Shown here piece after piece: positions 1-5,830 of a stretch of 5,993 nt of DNA. Both the position numbers and the translations under genes were made by a program. Position 1 is the first letter of the stretch. The number at the start of each line of letters is the position of its first letter. The notes beneath the pieces are model-generated. The model did no database searches and was not told the DNA's origin. It saw only the letters and a program-made list of their open reading frames with translations. The stretch comes from Candidatus Iainarchaeum sp. (GTDB lineage: Archaea; Iainarchaeota; Iainarchaeia; Iainarchaeales; JAAZKV01): assembly GCA_028691435.1 (NCBI GenBank), contig JAQUZG010000037.1, forward strand, positions 1 through 5,993, given 5' to 3'.

Positions 1-1053
1 AATGTTTTCCTTTCTGATGGATTTTCTTGTTCAAATGGTGTTGATATTGATGGATTAAATTATTTTACAAAAGGTTTCACTATTGGTGGGGAAGATAGTA
101 ATTATCCATTAGCTAGATCTTATTCTGATGCTTTCCCTTCTGACGCTTCTCCTCCAGGAGCTATTTTATATCCATTTAGTTTGTCTGACGATTATTGTTT
201 AAGTGATTCTTATGTTCGTGAATTTTATATTGAAGGAAATTATTTTGTAAGATCTACTGACTTTTATTGTCCTGCTGGTTGTGTTGGGGGAGCATGTGTT
301 TCGTTTAATTTAGATGATGTTAATGCTTGTGATATTAATGCTGTTTATTATCCAGATTATACTTTAACTGCTGCTGATTCTGATGCTTCAAAAAATCCAG
401 CAAATGGTGCTTTATTTTGTGATTCTTCAAGAGACAAATATAACTGGTCAGGTTGTTTTGATTCTGATGTAAATTATAATCCTTATGATGGCGGGTACAT
501 AGTTGGTGTTGATCGATGTATCTATAATGGTGTGTCTCAACCTTGTGTTAACTCTGCTCCACGAAAATGGTTTGATTATACTGCGCCAGCAAATCCAAAT
601 GGTGTTGTTGAAATGTATTGTTCTAATCAACAAAGTGTTGATTCATTACTTTCATTTTTCCCTGATTGGAGTTGGAGAACTATTAAAAATTTAAGAAATT
701 ATGATGGTTTAATTACTGTAAATAATTTTAATTGTCCAAATGGTGTTGTTTCTTCATTAGCTGGAAATTATTGTAAAATGGATAGTAATTTTTTAAGTGA
801 ATCTAATCAACCAGTTGAATTACTTGTTAGTTCAAATGAAATAGATTTAAATGATGAACAATTAGTTGAGGAACCAGTTGATTCTAATGTTGACCAATTA
901 ATTGTTGAACCAATTGACGCTAATAATTTTGAAGCACAAGATTTAAACATTGAAAGTGAATCACCTATTGAACCAGTAGATTCTAATGAATTAACTGTTC
1001 CAAGTGAATTTGATTCTAATTTAGATTCTAATTTTTCTGATTCAAACAATTAA
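1..1053 (+). CDS. Cys-rich secreted/surface protein with Asp-Ser-Asn-rich acidic tail (5' end outside window)
   Basis: The frame is open from base 1 to the TAA at 1051-1053, giving 350 visible residues, so the N-terminus and any signal peptide lie upstream. The TTG at 181 is an internal Leu codon and not a start, because coding continues without change through 1-180. The visible part has 13 Cys (residues 10, 66, 90, 94, 99, 110, 140, 152, 173, 182, 207, 245, 258), including a tight C-PAG-C-VGGA-C cluster at 90-99. The body is rich in Tyr, Asn, Asp, Gly and Ser, as expected for a disulfide-bonded extracellular protein. After residue 258 there are no Cys. The tail from about 270 is acidic and low in complexity, with EPVDSN at 291-296 and 324-329, EPIDAN at 303-308, and the end DSN-LDSN-FSDSNN. 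There is no C-terminal membrane segment, so it is either released or held by its N-terminus or a partner. No family recognised; the extracellular location is inferred from composition. Confidence 0.8.
   Translation, partial: NVFLSDGFSCSNGVDIDGLNYFTKGFTIGGEDSNYPLARSYSDAFPSDASPPGAILYPFSLSDDYCLSDSYVREFYIEGNYFVRSTDFYCPAGCVGGACVSFNLDDVNACDINAVYYPDYTLTAADSDASKNPANGALFCDSSRDKYNWSGCFDSDVNYNPYDGGYIVGVDRCIYNGVSQPCVNSAPRKWFDYTAPANPNGVVEMYCSNQQSVDSLLSFFPDWSWRTIKNLRNYDGLITVNNFNCPNGVVSSLAGNYCKMDSNFLSESNQPVELLVSSNEIDLNDEQLVEEPVDSNVDQLIVEPIDANNFEAQDLNIESESPIEPVDSNELTVPSEFDSNLDSNFSDSNN
871..1050 (+). repeat. Imperfect coding repeat, EPVDSN / DSN units in the tail
   Basis: Six-residue units EPVDSN (871-888), EPIDAN (907-924) and EPVDSN (970-987) are followed by three DSN units at 1012-1020, 1024-1032 and 1039-1047. 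Spacing is irregular and the codons vary (GTT/GTA/ATT, TCT/TCA, AAT/AAC), so this is a protein-level low-complexity repeat rather than a DNA tandem array. Confidence 0.6.
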
Positions 1054-1078
1054 TTCACTTATTCACTCTAATTAGTTA

Positions 1079-1090
1079 AATTTATAAATT
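1079..1090 (+). promoter_or_regulatory. Archaeal TATA box for the gene at 1111 (leaderless)
   Basis: AATTTATAAATT is centred about 26 bases before the ATG at 1111. Archaeal transcription starts about 25 bases after the box centre, so the transcript would begin at or next to the ATG. No Shine-Dalgarno sequence is seen, which agrees. There is no clear T-run terminator between 1054 and 1110, so read-through from the upstream gene is also possible. Just before the box, ATTCACT occurs twice in tandem (1053-1059, 1061-1067). Confidence 0.55.
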
Positions 1091-1110
1091 GTTTCTATCA
1101 TTATATTTGT

Positions 1111-2109
1111 ATGAAAAGAATATTTTTATTCTTGATAATTATTTTACTTCTTTCATTTTCATTTGCTTTATCAGACATTTCATTTTATCCAGAAACTCCA
1201 AACATAACTGCTTTCTCAACAGGTTTTCAAAAAATTTATATTTTTACAGATGTAGATGCTTTAGAAGTTACACTTTCTTCATCAGACTTCACAGTTGATG
1301 AACAAACAAAACAATTAGAAAATGGATTTGTTGTTTTTTCTATAAATGGACAAACTAGTGGAACAAAATCTTTTAATTTAACTTTTAGTAATAATCAAAC
1401 CGAATCTCATCAATTTGATGTTTCAAATGAACCAATGCAAGTGAATGGGCCATTTATTCTAACTGACTTTAATTTTGAAAAAACTTATTCATCAAGTCAA
1501 TCAATTGTGTTTGATTGTTTTGGTTCAACCGACATAGTTGTGCCTTGTCTTACAAAAGGAAAATACAAAATTGGCTCATCTGATTGGGTAGCTTTTGATT
1601 TATCCTCGCCAATAACTTTTGATTTAAATGGGGAAAATATAATCACAATTCAAATAGAAAATGAACTAGGTTTTACAAAAGAAGAATCATTTGTTTTAAA
1701 AATAAATAATCCTTCATATGTTGCGCCTGTTATTCCTGTTGCAACAGTTACTCCTGCAGCTTCATCTGGTGGGGGAGGTGGCGGCGGATCTGGTTCACAC
1801 GCGCCTATGGAAAATGTTGATTCAAACAAATTAGATTCAAATTCATCAATTTCAATTGATTCAAATAAACAAATAGTTTCTCCAAATCAAACAGATTTAA
1901 TTAAACCAGTTAATGAAGATACTAATATTTCAACTCAAATTCAAGTAAAAGAAAACATAGTTCCTTCTCTTTCATCAACTGCATTTTTTGGATTATTTGA
2001 TTCAAATATAACTCCTAACGAACTAATAATAATTGTGCCAGTAATTGTTGTTTTAATAATTATTTTTTATTTTGTTTTTTTAAAACCAAAAACTAAATTA
2101 AAAAAATAA
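1111..2109 (+). CDS. Signal peptide / beta-rich / poly-Gly stalk / C-terminal TM surface protein
   Basis: This is a 332-residue predicted cell-surface protein. Residues 1-20 form a typical secretion signal (MKR, then a long hydrophobic run ending near FAL/SD). Residues 22-200 are beta-strand-like and probably form two Ig-like domains. The second has Cys136 and Cys146, a possible disulfide, and ends with a pattern typical of Ig-like folds (ITFDLNGENIITIQI, then G-x8-FVLKI). Then come a Pro/Val/Thr-rich linker, seven Gly (220-226) and a Ser/Asn/Asp stalk with DSN at 237, 242, 250 and 297. A TM helix follows at about 304-324, with the basic tail KPKTKLKK inside. There are seven N-x-S/T sites (N31, 89, 95, 244, 259, 272, 299), so archaeal N-glycosylation is plausible. 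SGGGGGG linkers before a C-terminal anchor are common in archaeal surface proteins. No enzyme motif is seen and the ligand or partner is unknown. The ATG is set by the signal peptide and the well-placed TATA box. Confidence 0.88.
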   Translation: MKRIFLFLIIILLLSFSFALSDISFYPETPNITAFSTGFQKIYIFTDVDALEVTLSSSDFTVDEQTKQLENGFVVFSINGQTSGTKSFNLTFSNNQTESHQFDVSNEPMQVNGPFILTDFNFEKTYSSSQSIVFDCFGSTDIVVPCLTKGKYKIGSSDWVAFDLSSPITFDLNGENIITIQIENELGFTKEESFVLKINNPSYVAPVIPVATVTPAASSGGGGGGGSGSHAPMENVDSNKLDSNSSISIDSNKQIVSPNQTDLIKPVNEDTNISTQIQVKENIVPSLSSTAFFGLFDSNITPNELIIIVPVIVVLIIIFYFVFLKPKTKLKK

Positions 2110-2121
2110 TTTTCTATTTAA

Positions 2122-2128
2122 TTTTTTT
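2122..2128 (+). terminator. Oligo-T terminator after the 1111-2109 gene
   Basis: A run of seven T lies 13 bases after the TAA, preceded by T-rich sequence. Archaeal RNA polymerase stops at such U-runs without needing a hairpin, and none is seen here. Confidence 0.45.
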
Positions 2129-2152
2129 CCAGTTAATTTGATTTTGTTTAAA

Positions 2153-2210
2153 AATCTTTTTAATCGTGTTATGTAGCAATAAGTGGTTTAATCTTTTTAA
2201 ATCTATTTAA
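2153..2210 (+). promoter_or_regulatory. Three iterated AATCTTTTTAA-type sites upstream of the 2255 gene
   Basis: AATCTTTTTAA occurs exactly at 2153-2163 and 2190-2200. A third copy, AATCTATTTAA with one mismatch, lies at 2200-2210, ten bases or about one helical turn after the second. The first two are also preceded by GTTTA (2146-2150 and 2186-2190). They end about 15 bases before the TATA box at 2225, where an activator or repressor would bind. The 145-base gap holding them contains no reading frame of note. AT-rich sequence gives such matches by chance fairly easily, so a regulatory role is a guess. Confidence 0.3.
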
Positions 2211-2224
2211 CATTTACGAAAACA

Positions 2225-2235
2225 TTTTTATATTA
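2225..2235 (+). promoter_or_regulatory. Archaeal TATA box for the gene at 2255 (leaderless)
   Basis: TTTTTATATTA, preceded by the purine-rich GAAAA expected of a BRE, is centred about 25 bases before the ATG at 2255. This predicts a leaderless message. It also argues against the TTG at 2252 as the start. A GGTGG at 2237-2241 is 13 bases from the ATG, rather far for a ribosome binding site, and would not be in a leaderless transcript. Confidence 0.6.
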
Positions 2236-2254
2236 TGGTGGCGTTCATATTTTG

Positions 2255-3217
2255 ATGAATACAAATATATTTAGATTACTAAGTTTATTTTCATTCTTAT
2301 TTTTCTTGTGTTCTTTAGTTTTTGCCGTATGTGATATTTCAACACCTGACTTAAGTTCTCTTTCAATTACTTACTTTGTAGATACAAATACTTATCACAT
2401 TTCAGTTACCACAAACATTCTTCGGGATGATATTATTGCTGGGTGTAATGGATTAAACCCAAAATTACTTTTTCAAGATGAATTAAAAACAGTATTTTTA
2501 ATGTCTGACTTTAAATGGAATTCAGATGCAATGTTTGACAACAATTATTTAGTTTTCATAGGTACTGCAAAATCAAAAGCTCTAACAGTTGTTAACAATA
2601 TAAATATTTTAAATTTTGATAAAATTGAAGAAAAATATGCCGGCTTATCAAAATTTTATTTAAAGATTAATCTAAATAAAGACGCAAACATAATTGATGT
2701 TTCTCCAGTTGTAAAAATTGAAAATCCAATTATTTTTTCAAAAATAGCAAACATCATGTTAACTTATTCTTTACCTTTACCAAAAGAAGTCGTTGTTCCA
2801 ATAGAGTCTGTTGATTCTAATGAAATTATTAATGAAATGAATTCTCAAGACAATAAAATAAATGGTTTATATTTTGAAGATAATTTTCTAATAATTGCTT
2901 TGTTCCTTTTAGTAATAATTGTTATTGTTGTTTTTTTAATCATGTTTTTATTAAATTCAAAATCTCAAAAAATTGTTGTTGAAAAACATATTTTATCTCA
3001 AGAAGAACAAAAACCTGTTCAAGAAGAAAATGTTGAAGAAAAATTAAGAAATCAAGCAAAAGAAATTAAATCAAAAATTGTTTCAATTGAACAATCGTTT
3101 ATGAAGCAACAGGTTGATGAGACAACATATCGTCGATTAAATGAACAATATCAATTAGAATTAAATGATATTAGAGTAAAATTAAAAAATTTATCTGAAG
3201 ATCCTAATAAGCAATAA
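2255..3217 (+). CDS. Single-pass membrane protein with signal peptide and cytoplasmic coiled coil
   Basis: This is a 320-residue protein from the ATG at 2255; a TTG three bases earlier would add one residue but fits the promoter less well. Residues 1-25 are a signal peptide or N-terminal hydrophobic segment (RLLSLFSFLFFLCSLVFA). Residues 26-205 form an ectodomain with Cys26 and Cys64, a possible disulfide, and one VDSN at 186-189 near the membrane. A strong TM helix spans 211-233. Residues 240-320 are charged and helical, with a predicted coiled coil from about 255 to 313. This includes VDETTYRRLNEQYQLEL, which loosely recalls the 'I-D-E-x-T-Y-x-x-L-x-x-x-Y' helical hairpin at the cytoplasmic ends of many archaeal membrane proteins. 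The topology, outside domain to inside coiled coil, would suit a scaffold or signalling role across the membrane, but no catalytic motif is visible and no family is recognised. The next gene downstream encodes a pilin and has its own promoter. Confidence 0.85.
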   Translation: MNTNIFRLLSLFSFLFFLCSLVFAVCDISTPDLSSLSITYFVDTNTYHISVTTNILRDDIIAGCNGLNPKLLFQDELKTVFLMSDFKWNSDAMFDNNYLVFIGTAKSKALTVVNNINILNFDKIEEKYAGLSKFYLKINLNKDANIIDVSPVVKIENPIIFSKIANIMLTYSLPLPKEVVVPIESVDSNEIINEMNSQDNKINGLYFEDNFLIIALFLLVIIVIVVFLIMFLLNSKSQKIVVEKHILSQEEQKPVQEENVEEKLRNQAKEIKSKIVSIEQSFMKQQVDETTYRRLNEQYQLELNDIRVKLKNLSEDPNKQ

Positions 3218-3223
3218 TTTTTT
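3218..3223 (+). terminator. T-run after the 2255-3217 gene
   Basis: T6 directly follows the TAA and is followed by A7, so TTTTTTAAAAAA (3218-3229) is self-complementary. More T-rich sequence follows at 3240-3260. It suits archaeal U-run termination. The dyad is too short and has no loop for a stable hairpin. Confidence 0.35.
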
Positions 3224-3265
3224 AAAAAAACAAAATTAATTATTTCTTGATTATTTTTAGTAACC

Positions 3266-3276
3266 TTTTTATATAT
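3266..3276 (+). promoter_or_regulatory. Archaeal TATA box for the pilin at 3321
   Basis: TTTTTATATAT, a near-ideal archaeal box, is centred about 50 bases before the GTG start. Transcription should begin near 3297, leaving a leader of about 24 bases that contains the ribosome binding site at 3308. Confidence 0.6.
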
Positions 3277-3307
3277 CTTTGAATTTGAATATGTAAAGTA
3301 TTTATAT

Positions 3308-3313
3308 GGGGTG
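3308..3313 (+). promoter_or_regulatory. Shine-Dalgarno site that decides the GTG start at 3321
   Basis: GGGGTG matches the archaeal GGAGGTG signal with one G.U-type change and lies 7 bases before the GTG. An in-frame TAA directly precedes the GTG (3318-3320), so no earlier start exists. It is the clearest ribosome binding site in the window; the two upstream genes appear to be leaderless. Confidence 0.65.
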
Positions 3314-3320
3314 TATCTAA

Positions 3321-3818
3321 GTGAATTCAAAATTAAATAAATTTGTTAAAGGGCAAGGAACAATTGAATATTTAGTTCTTGTTGCAGTTATAATTATTAT
3401 TGCATTAATTGCAGTAGTTTTAATTGTTGGTATTCCTGGGTCAGCTGAAACATCTTCAAAAGGTGATGAAATTTCAAGTGCATCAAAAGAAATTGGTGTG
3501 CTAAATGCATTAGCTAAACCAGATGGTAATTATTTAATTGGTTTAAAAAATAATACTGGATCAACTTTTGAAGTTAGATCAATTTCAATAAATGGATTTG
3601 GACAATATTTCTCAAACAAAAACAATTTGGCAGTTGGTGCTGAAAAGAATTTTTTAATTATATCTAACGAACCATGTACCACAGGGACTACTATGAAGTT
3701 TGATGTAAATTTGTCTTTTTTAAGAAATGGTGTAACTGTTAATGTTGTTTTGCCAGCATCTTTTAAATGTACTAATTTTGCGTTAGGAACTGATGAATTA
3801 AATAATTTGCCAAATTAA
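3321..3818 (+). CDS. Type IV pilin-like protein with class III signal peptide
   Basis: This is a 165-residue archaeal type IV pilin-like protein. A short, basic leader (MNSKLNKFVKG) is followed by QGTIEYL. Class III prepilin peptidases of the EppA type cut before this Gln, so the mature protein would start at Q12, with the conserved Glu at +5 (E16) and Tyr at +6. The hydrophobic helix at 18-38 would be the assembly core of the filament. Residues 45-165 form a beta-rich head with Cys119 and Cys150 (possible disulfide) and sequons at N77 and N130. Length and layout are normal for a small archaeal pilin or adhesin subunit. The start is GTG, supported by the SD site and the leader length. No prepilin peptidase, assembly ATPase or platform protein lies in the window. 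The gene has its own promoter and runs convergently into the helicase gene. Whether it is a major or minor subunit cannot be told. Confidence 0.9.
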   Translation: MNSKLNKFVKGQGTIEYLVLVAVIIIIALIAVVLIVGIPGSAETSSKGDEISSASKEIGVLNALAKPDGNYLIGLKNNTGSTFEVRSISINGFGQYFSNKNNLAVGAEKNFLIISNEPCTTGTTMKFDVNLSFLRNGVTVNVVLPASFKCTNFALGTDELNNLPN

Positions 3819-3826
3819 TTTTTTTT
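3819..3826 (+). terminator. T8 terminator of the pilin gene, overlapping the helicase stop codon
   Basis: A run of eight T directly follows the pilin TAA (3816-3818). Its last two bases are part of the helicase stop codon on the other strand (3825-3827). On the minus strand the only nearby T-run is T6 complementary to 3831-3836, still inside the helicase gene, so helicase transcripts may extend antisense into the pilin. Confidence 0.5.
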
Positions 3827-5678
3827 ATTTAAAAAATTCATCAATTCTTTTTTTTATTTCTTCAATTTCTTTTAGTTTTTCTGGTCTAAAATCTTTAGGA
3901 TAAAATTTTTTATATCTGTCTTCTCCAAATCTCATGTCTAAAAACACACTTACTCCTTTATCAGTTTCTGTTCTAATTACTCTTCCACTTGCTTGTATAG
4001 CTTTATTGATTGCTGGGCCATTATAAGCATAATCCCAACCTTTTTTGTATTTTAAATCATAATACTTTATTAGTTCCGTTGTTTCTGTATTTACTCGTCC
4101 AAAAGGGATTCCAACAATTATTGCTCCAAATAAATTTTCACCTGGAAAATCAATTCCTTCTGCAATTGATCCTCCACTAACTGCAAGTAAGACTCCTCCA
4201 AATCCTTCACCAAGCAACTTAAATTTATGTATAAGATTTTCTCTTTCTTCACTATTCATCTCTCTTTCTTGTTTAATTATTTTTCTTGATGAATTAATTT
4301 TAGTCGCAAGTGTTTCAAGTAATTCAAAAGAAGGAAAAAAAACAATTGTGTTTCCTGGAATTTTTGGAATAATCTGATTAATAATTTGGGCAATCTCATT
4401 AAACTGTTCATTGTTTCTATCTGTATATTTAGTGGTAGTTTTTTCTACAATTATATTTAATCTATTTTTTTGATCAAATGGACTCTTATATTCTTTTAAT
4501 TCTCGTTTACTCTCTACTACTCCAAGTAAATCAGCATACATTTGTGTGGGGGTAAGAGTTCCGGACATCAACACAGTTGAAAATGTGTTATTTATGACTT
4601 TTGAAGCATATTCACTAGCGTCAAGTGGTGTAATTCTTAATCCAATTGTCTTCTTTCTTTCAACAATATGTAAAAAATGTTCTTTTTCATTAAGCATATT
4701 TTCAATAAATTCACAAACTGTGAGTAAAGTACAACTTTCAATTTTTCTTCTAGTCATATACTTAAATGCACTCTCTTTTAATTCTTCTAAATTTTCTTTT
4801 GTTACTTTTTTAATAAATTCTAATTTATTTTTTTCAATTTTTTGTTCAATTTTATCAAAAGATAAATTTTTACCTAAAGAAAGAATCTCTTTCTCCATGT
4901 CACTAAGTGTAATTTCACTTCCCATTTCACCTATACTTCTTGCTTCTTTTTTAGCATTCTCAATCATTTCTACATTCAATGTGTTACTAAACATTTTTCT
5001 AATTCGTTCATTCAAATTATGTGCTTCATCCACAATCAAAATAATGTCTTCCATTTTTACTTTTGCATTATTAAGTATGCTTGTTCTAATTTCATCATCA
5101 AACAAATGTGAATAGTCTGCAATTATCAAATTTGCTTTTTTACTCATTTCAAGTGTAATTTCATAAGGACAAAGTTCATTAGTCTGGCAAATATCTTTCA
5201 TGTCAGTGTATCCATGATTGTACATTTCAATTACATCTCTTTTTTTTCGTTTTGCAATTTCTTTTTGTTTTTGTGTTTTTCCTTTTGTGTTTATGTAGAA
5301 TCTACACTTGCCTTCTTTTCTTTTTCGCTTACATGCGTCATAAAATCCAAATTCAAAATTAGAAAGCATCGGATCAATACACATTCCTTTTTTTCCAACT
5401 AAATCAATTGCTCTAATATCAGTTTGAAATTTTTTATTAATTTCTTTAACTGTCTTTAACACAATTTCATGTTGTGCAATTTTGGGTGTCAAAAAGAAAA
5501 CCACTTTTTTATTTTTTATGGCATACTCAATTGCAGGAGCAACCGAAGAAATAGTTTTTCCAAGACCAGTTGGAGCATGACACAAAATACATTTTCTATT
5601 TTCCACACTTTTTGAAATATCATTAATCAATTGATTTTGTTCATCTCTAATTTTTTCATAAGGAAAATAAGAACTCAT
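3825..5678 (-). CDS. XPD/Rad3-family (COG1199-type) iron-sulfur DNA helicase
   Basis: This is a 617-residue superfamily 2 helicase of the XPD/Rad3/DinG group: 5'-3' ATP-driven DNA unwinding in repair or in removing DNA structures, in the cytoplasm. Motifs occur in the expected order: Q-motif region FPYEKIRDEQ (5-14), Walker A APTGLGKT (35-42), Ia FFLTPKIAQHE (61-71), DEAH (217-220), III MSGTLTP (371-377), IV IVFFPSF (445-451), V GGSIAEGIDFPGE (502-514), and VI QASGRVIRT (562-570). Four Cys between Walker A and DEAH, C100, C116, C125 and C170 (the last in the family's C-P-Y setting), should bind the 4Fe-4S cluster; C164 is an extra. Residues about 222-365 would hold the Arch domain. Length is normal for archaeal members. 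The ATG is the first possible start after an in-frame TAG (5697-5699). There is no SD site. Whether it is a true XPD orthologue or DinG-like needs a tree, so no symbol is given. Orientation opposes all neighbours, so it is not in their operon. Confidence 0.95.
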   Translation of the reverse strand: MSSYFPYEKIRDEQNQLINDISKSVENRKCILCHAPTGLGKTISSVAPAIEYAIKNKKVVFFLTPKIAQHEIVLKTVKEINKKFQTDIRAIDLVGKKGMCIDPMLSNFEFGFYDACKRKRKEGKCRFYINTKGKTQKQKEIAKRKKRDVIEMYNHGYTDMKDICQTNELCPYEITLEMSKKANLIIADYSHLFDDEIRTSILNNAKVKMEDIILIVDEAHNLNERIRKMFSNTLNVEMIENAKKEARSIGEMGSEITLSDMEKEILSLGKNLSFDKIEQKIEKNKLEFIKKVTKENLEELKESAFKYMTRRKIESCTLLTVCEFIENMLNEKEHFLHIVERKKTIGLRITPLDASEYASKVINNTFSTVLMSGTLTPTQMYADLLGVVESKRELKEYKSPFDQKNRLNIIVEKTTTKYTDRNNEQFNEIAQIINQIIPKIPGNTIVFFPSFELLETLATKINSSRKIIKQEREMNSEERENLIHKFKLLGEGFGGVLLAVSGGSIAEGIDFPGENLFGAIIVGIPFGRVNTETTELIKYYDLKYKKGWDYAYNGPAINKAIQASGRVIRTETDKGVSVFLDMRFGEDRYKKFYPKDFRPEKLKEIEEIKKRIDEFFK

Positions 5679-5698
5679 AAAAAAAGAAAATCGCTTCT

Positions 5699-5708
5699 AA
5701 TTAAAAGT
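5699..5708 (-). promoter_or_regulatory. Possible weak TATA box for the helicase (leaderless)
   Basis: On the minus strand this reads ACTTTTAATT, centred about 26 bases before the helicase ATG, the position for a leaderless start. The match to the archaeal box is weak. The region between it and the ATG is T-rich with no ribosome binding site. A stronger minus-strand alternative, TTTTTTATTTATC (5731-5743), would give a leader of roughly 30 bases. Confidence 0.35.
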
Positions 5709-5741
5709 GTTTCTAAAGTAGTTTGCTTGTGATAAATAAAA

Positions 5742-5753
5742 AAGTTTTTATAC
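5742..5753 (+). promoter_or_regulatory. TTTTTATA box, possible distal promoter of the second pilin
   Basis: AAGTTTTTATAC resembles the boxes before the genes at 2255 and 3321 and is preceded by an A-rich stretch like a BRE. A start near 5774 would give the pilin at 5831 a leader of about 55 bases. Nothing else on the plus strand here would use it, apart from a possible short RNA. Confidence 0.35.
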
Positions 5754-5774
5754 TCATTTGGTATTAACTATTTG

Positions 5775-5818
5775 TTATTTTATTAAATTTTATATAATTT
5801 ATAATATAATTTAATTTA
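5775..5818 (+). promoter_or_regulatory. 44-base A/T-only tract with overlapping TATA boxes for the pilin at 5831
   Basis: No G or C occurs from 5775 to 5818. It contains TTTATATA (5788-5795) and TTATAATATA (5799-5808). The first would place transcription start near 5817, leaving a short leader that includes the AGGT at 5821. The second would give a nearly leaderless message. It lies in the 152-base gap between two divergent genes (5679-5830), which contains no gene that I can see. Confidence 0.5.
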
Positions 5819-5820
5819 CA

Positions 5821-5824
5821 AGGT
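5821..5824 (+). promoter_or_regulatory. Short Shine-Dalgarno-like AGGT before the second pilin
   Basis: AGGT lies 6 bases before the ATG at 5831. It matches only the core of GGAGGTG, so it is weaker than the site of the first pilin, but its spacing is right. Confidence 0.4.
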
Positions 5825-5830
5825 ATTTTT

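Noticed and set aside
181..183. TTG as start codon of the first gene
   Set aside because: The frame is open back to base 1 with similar amino-acid composition, including a Cys, and no ribosome site or TATA box at the right spacing was seen. It is an internal Leu codon.
807..1049. Minus-strand frame of 80 codons rich in Ser, Leu and Glu
   Set aside because: It is the complement of the DSN-rich tail; the repetition there keeps the opposite strand open.
1960..2106. Archaeosortase (PGF-CTERM-like) sorting signal at the C-terminus of the 1111-2109 protein
   Set aside because: No PGF, PEF or similar motif precedes the TM helix. TM plus basic tail alone indicates an ordinary membrane anchor.
2309..2334. 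Lipobox and lipid-modified Cys26 in the membrane protein
   Set aside because: The residues before Cys26 are VFAV, with Val at -1 instead of Gly/Ala/Ser, so the lipobox rule is not met.
4546..5115. Plus-strand reading frame of 189 codons
   Set aside because: It is antisense to the middle of the helicase, whose motifs on the minus strand are unmistakable. Its Leu/Ser/Phe-rich product is what complementing Lys/Glu-rich coding gives.
5214..5402. Plus-strand frame of 62 codons
   Set aside because: It lies antisense to the helicase iron-sulfur domain and has no promoter or ribosome site.
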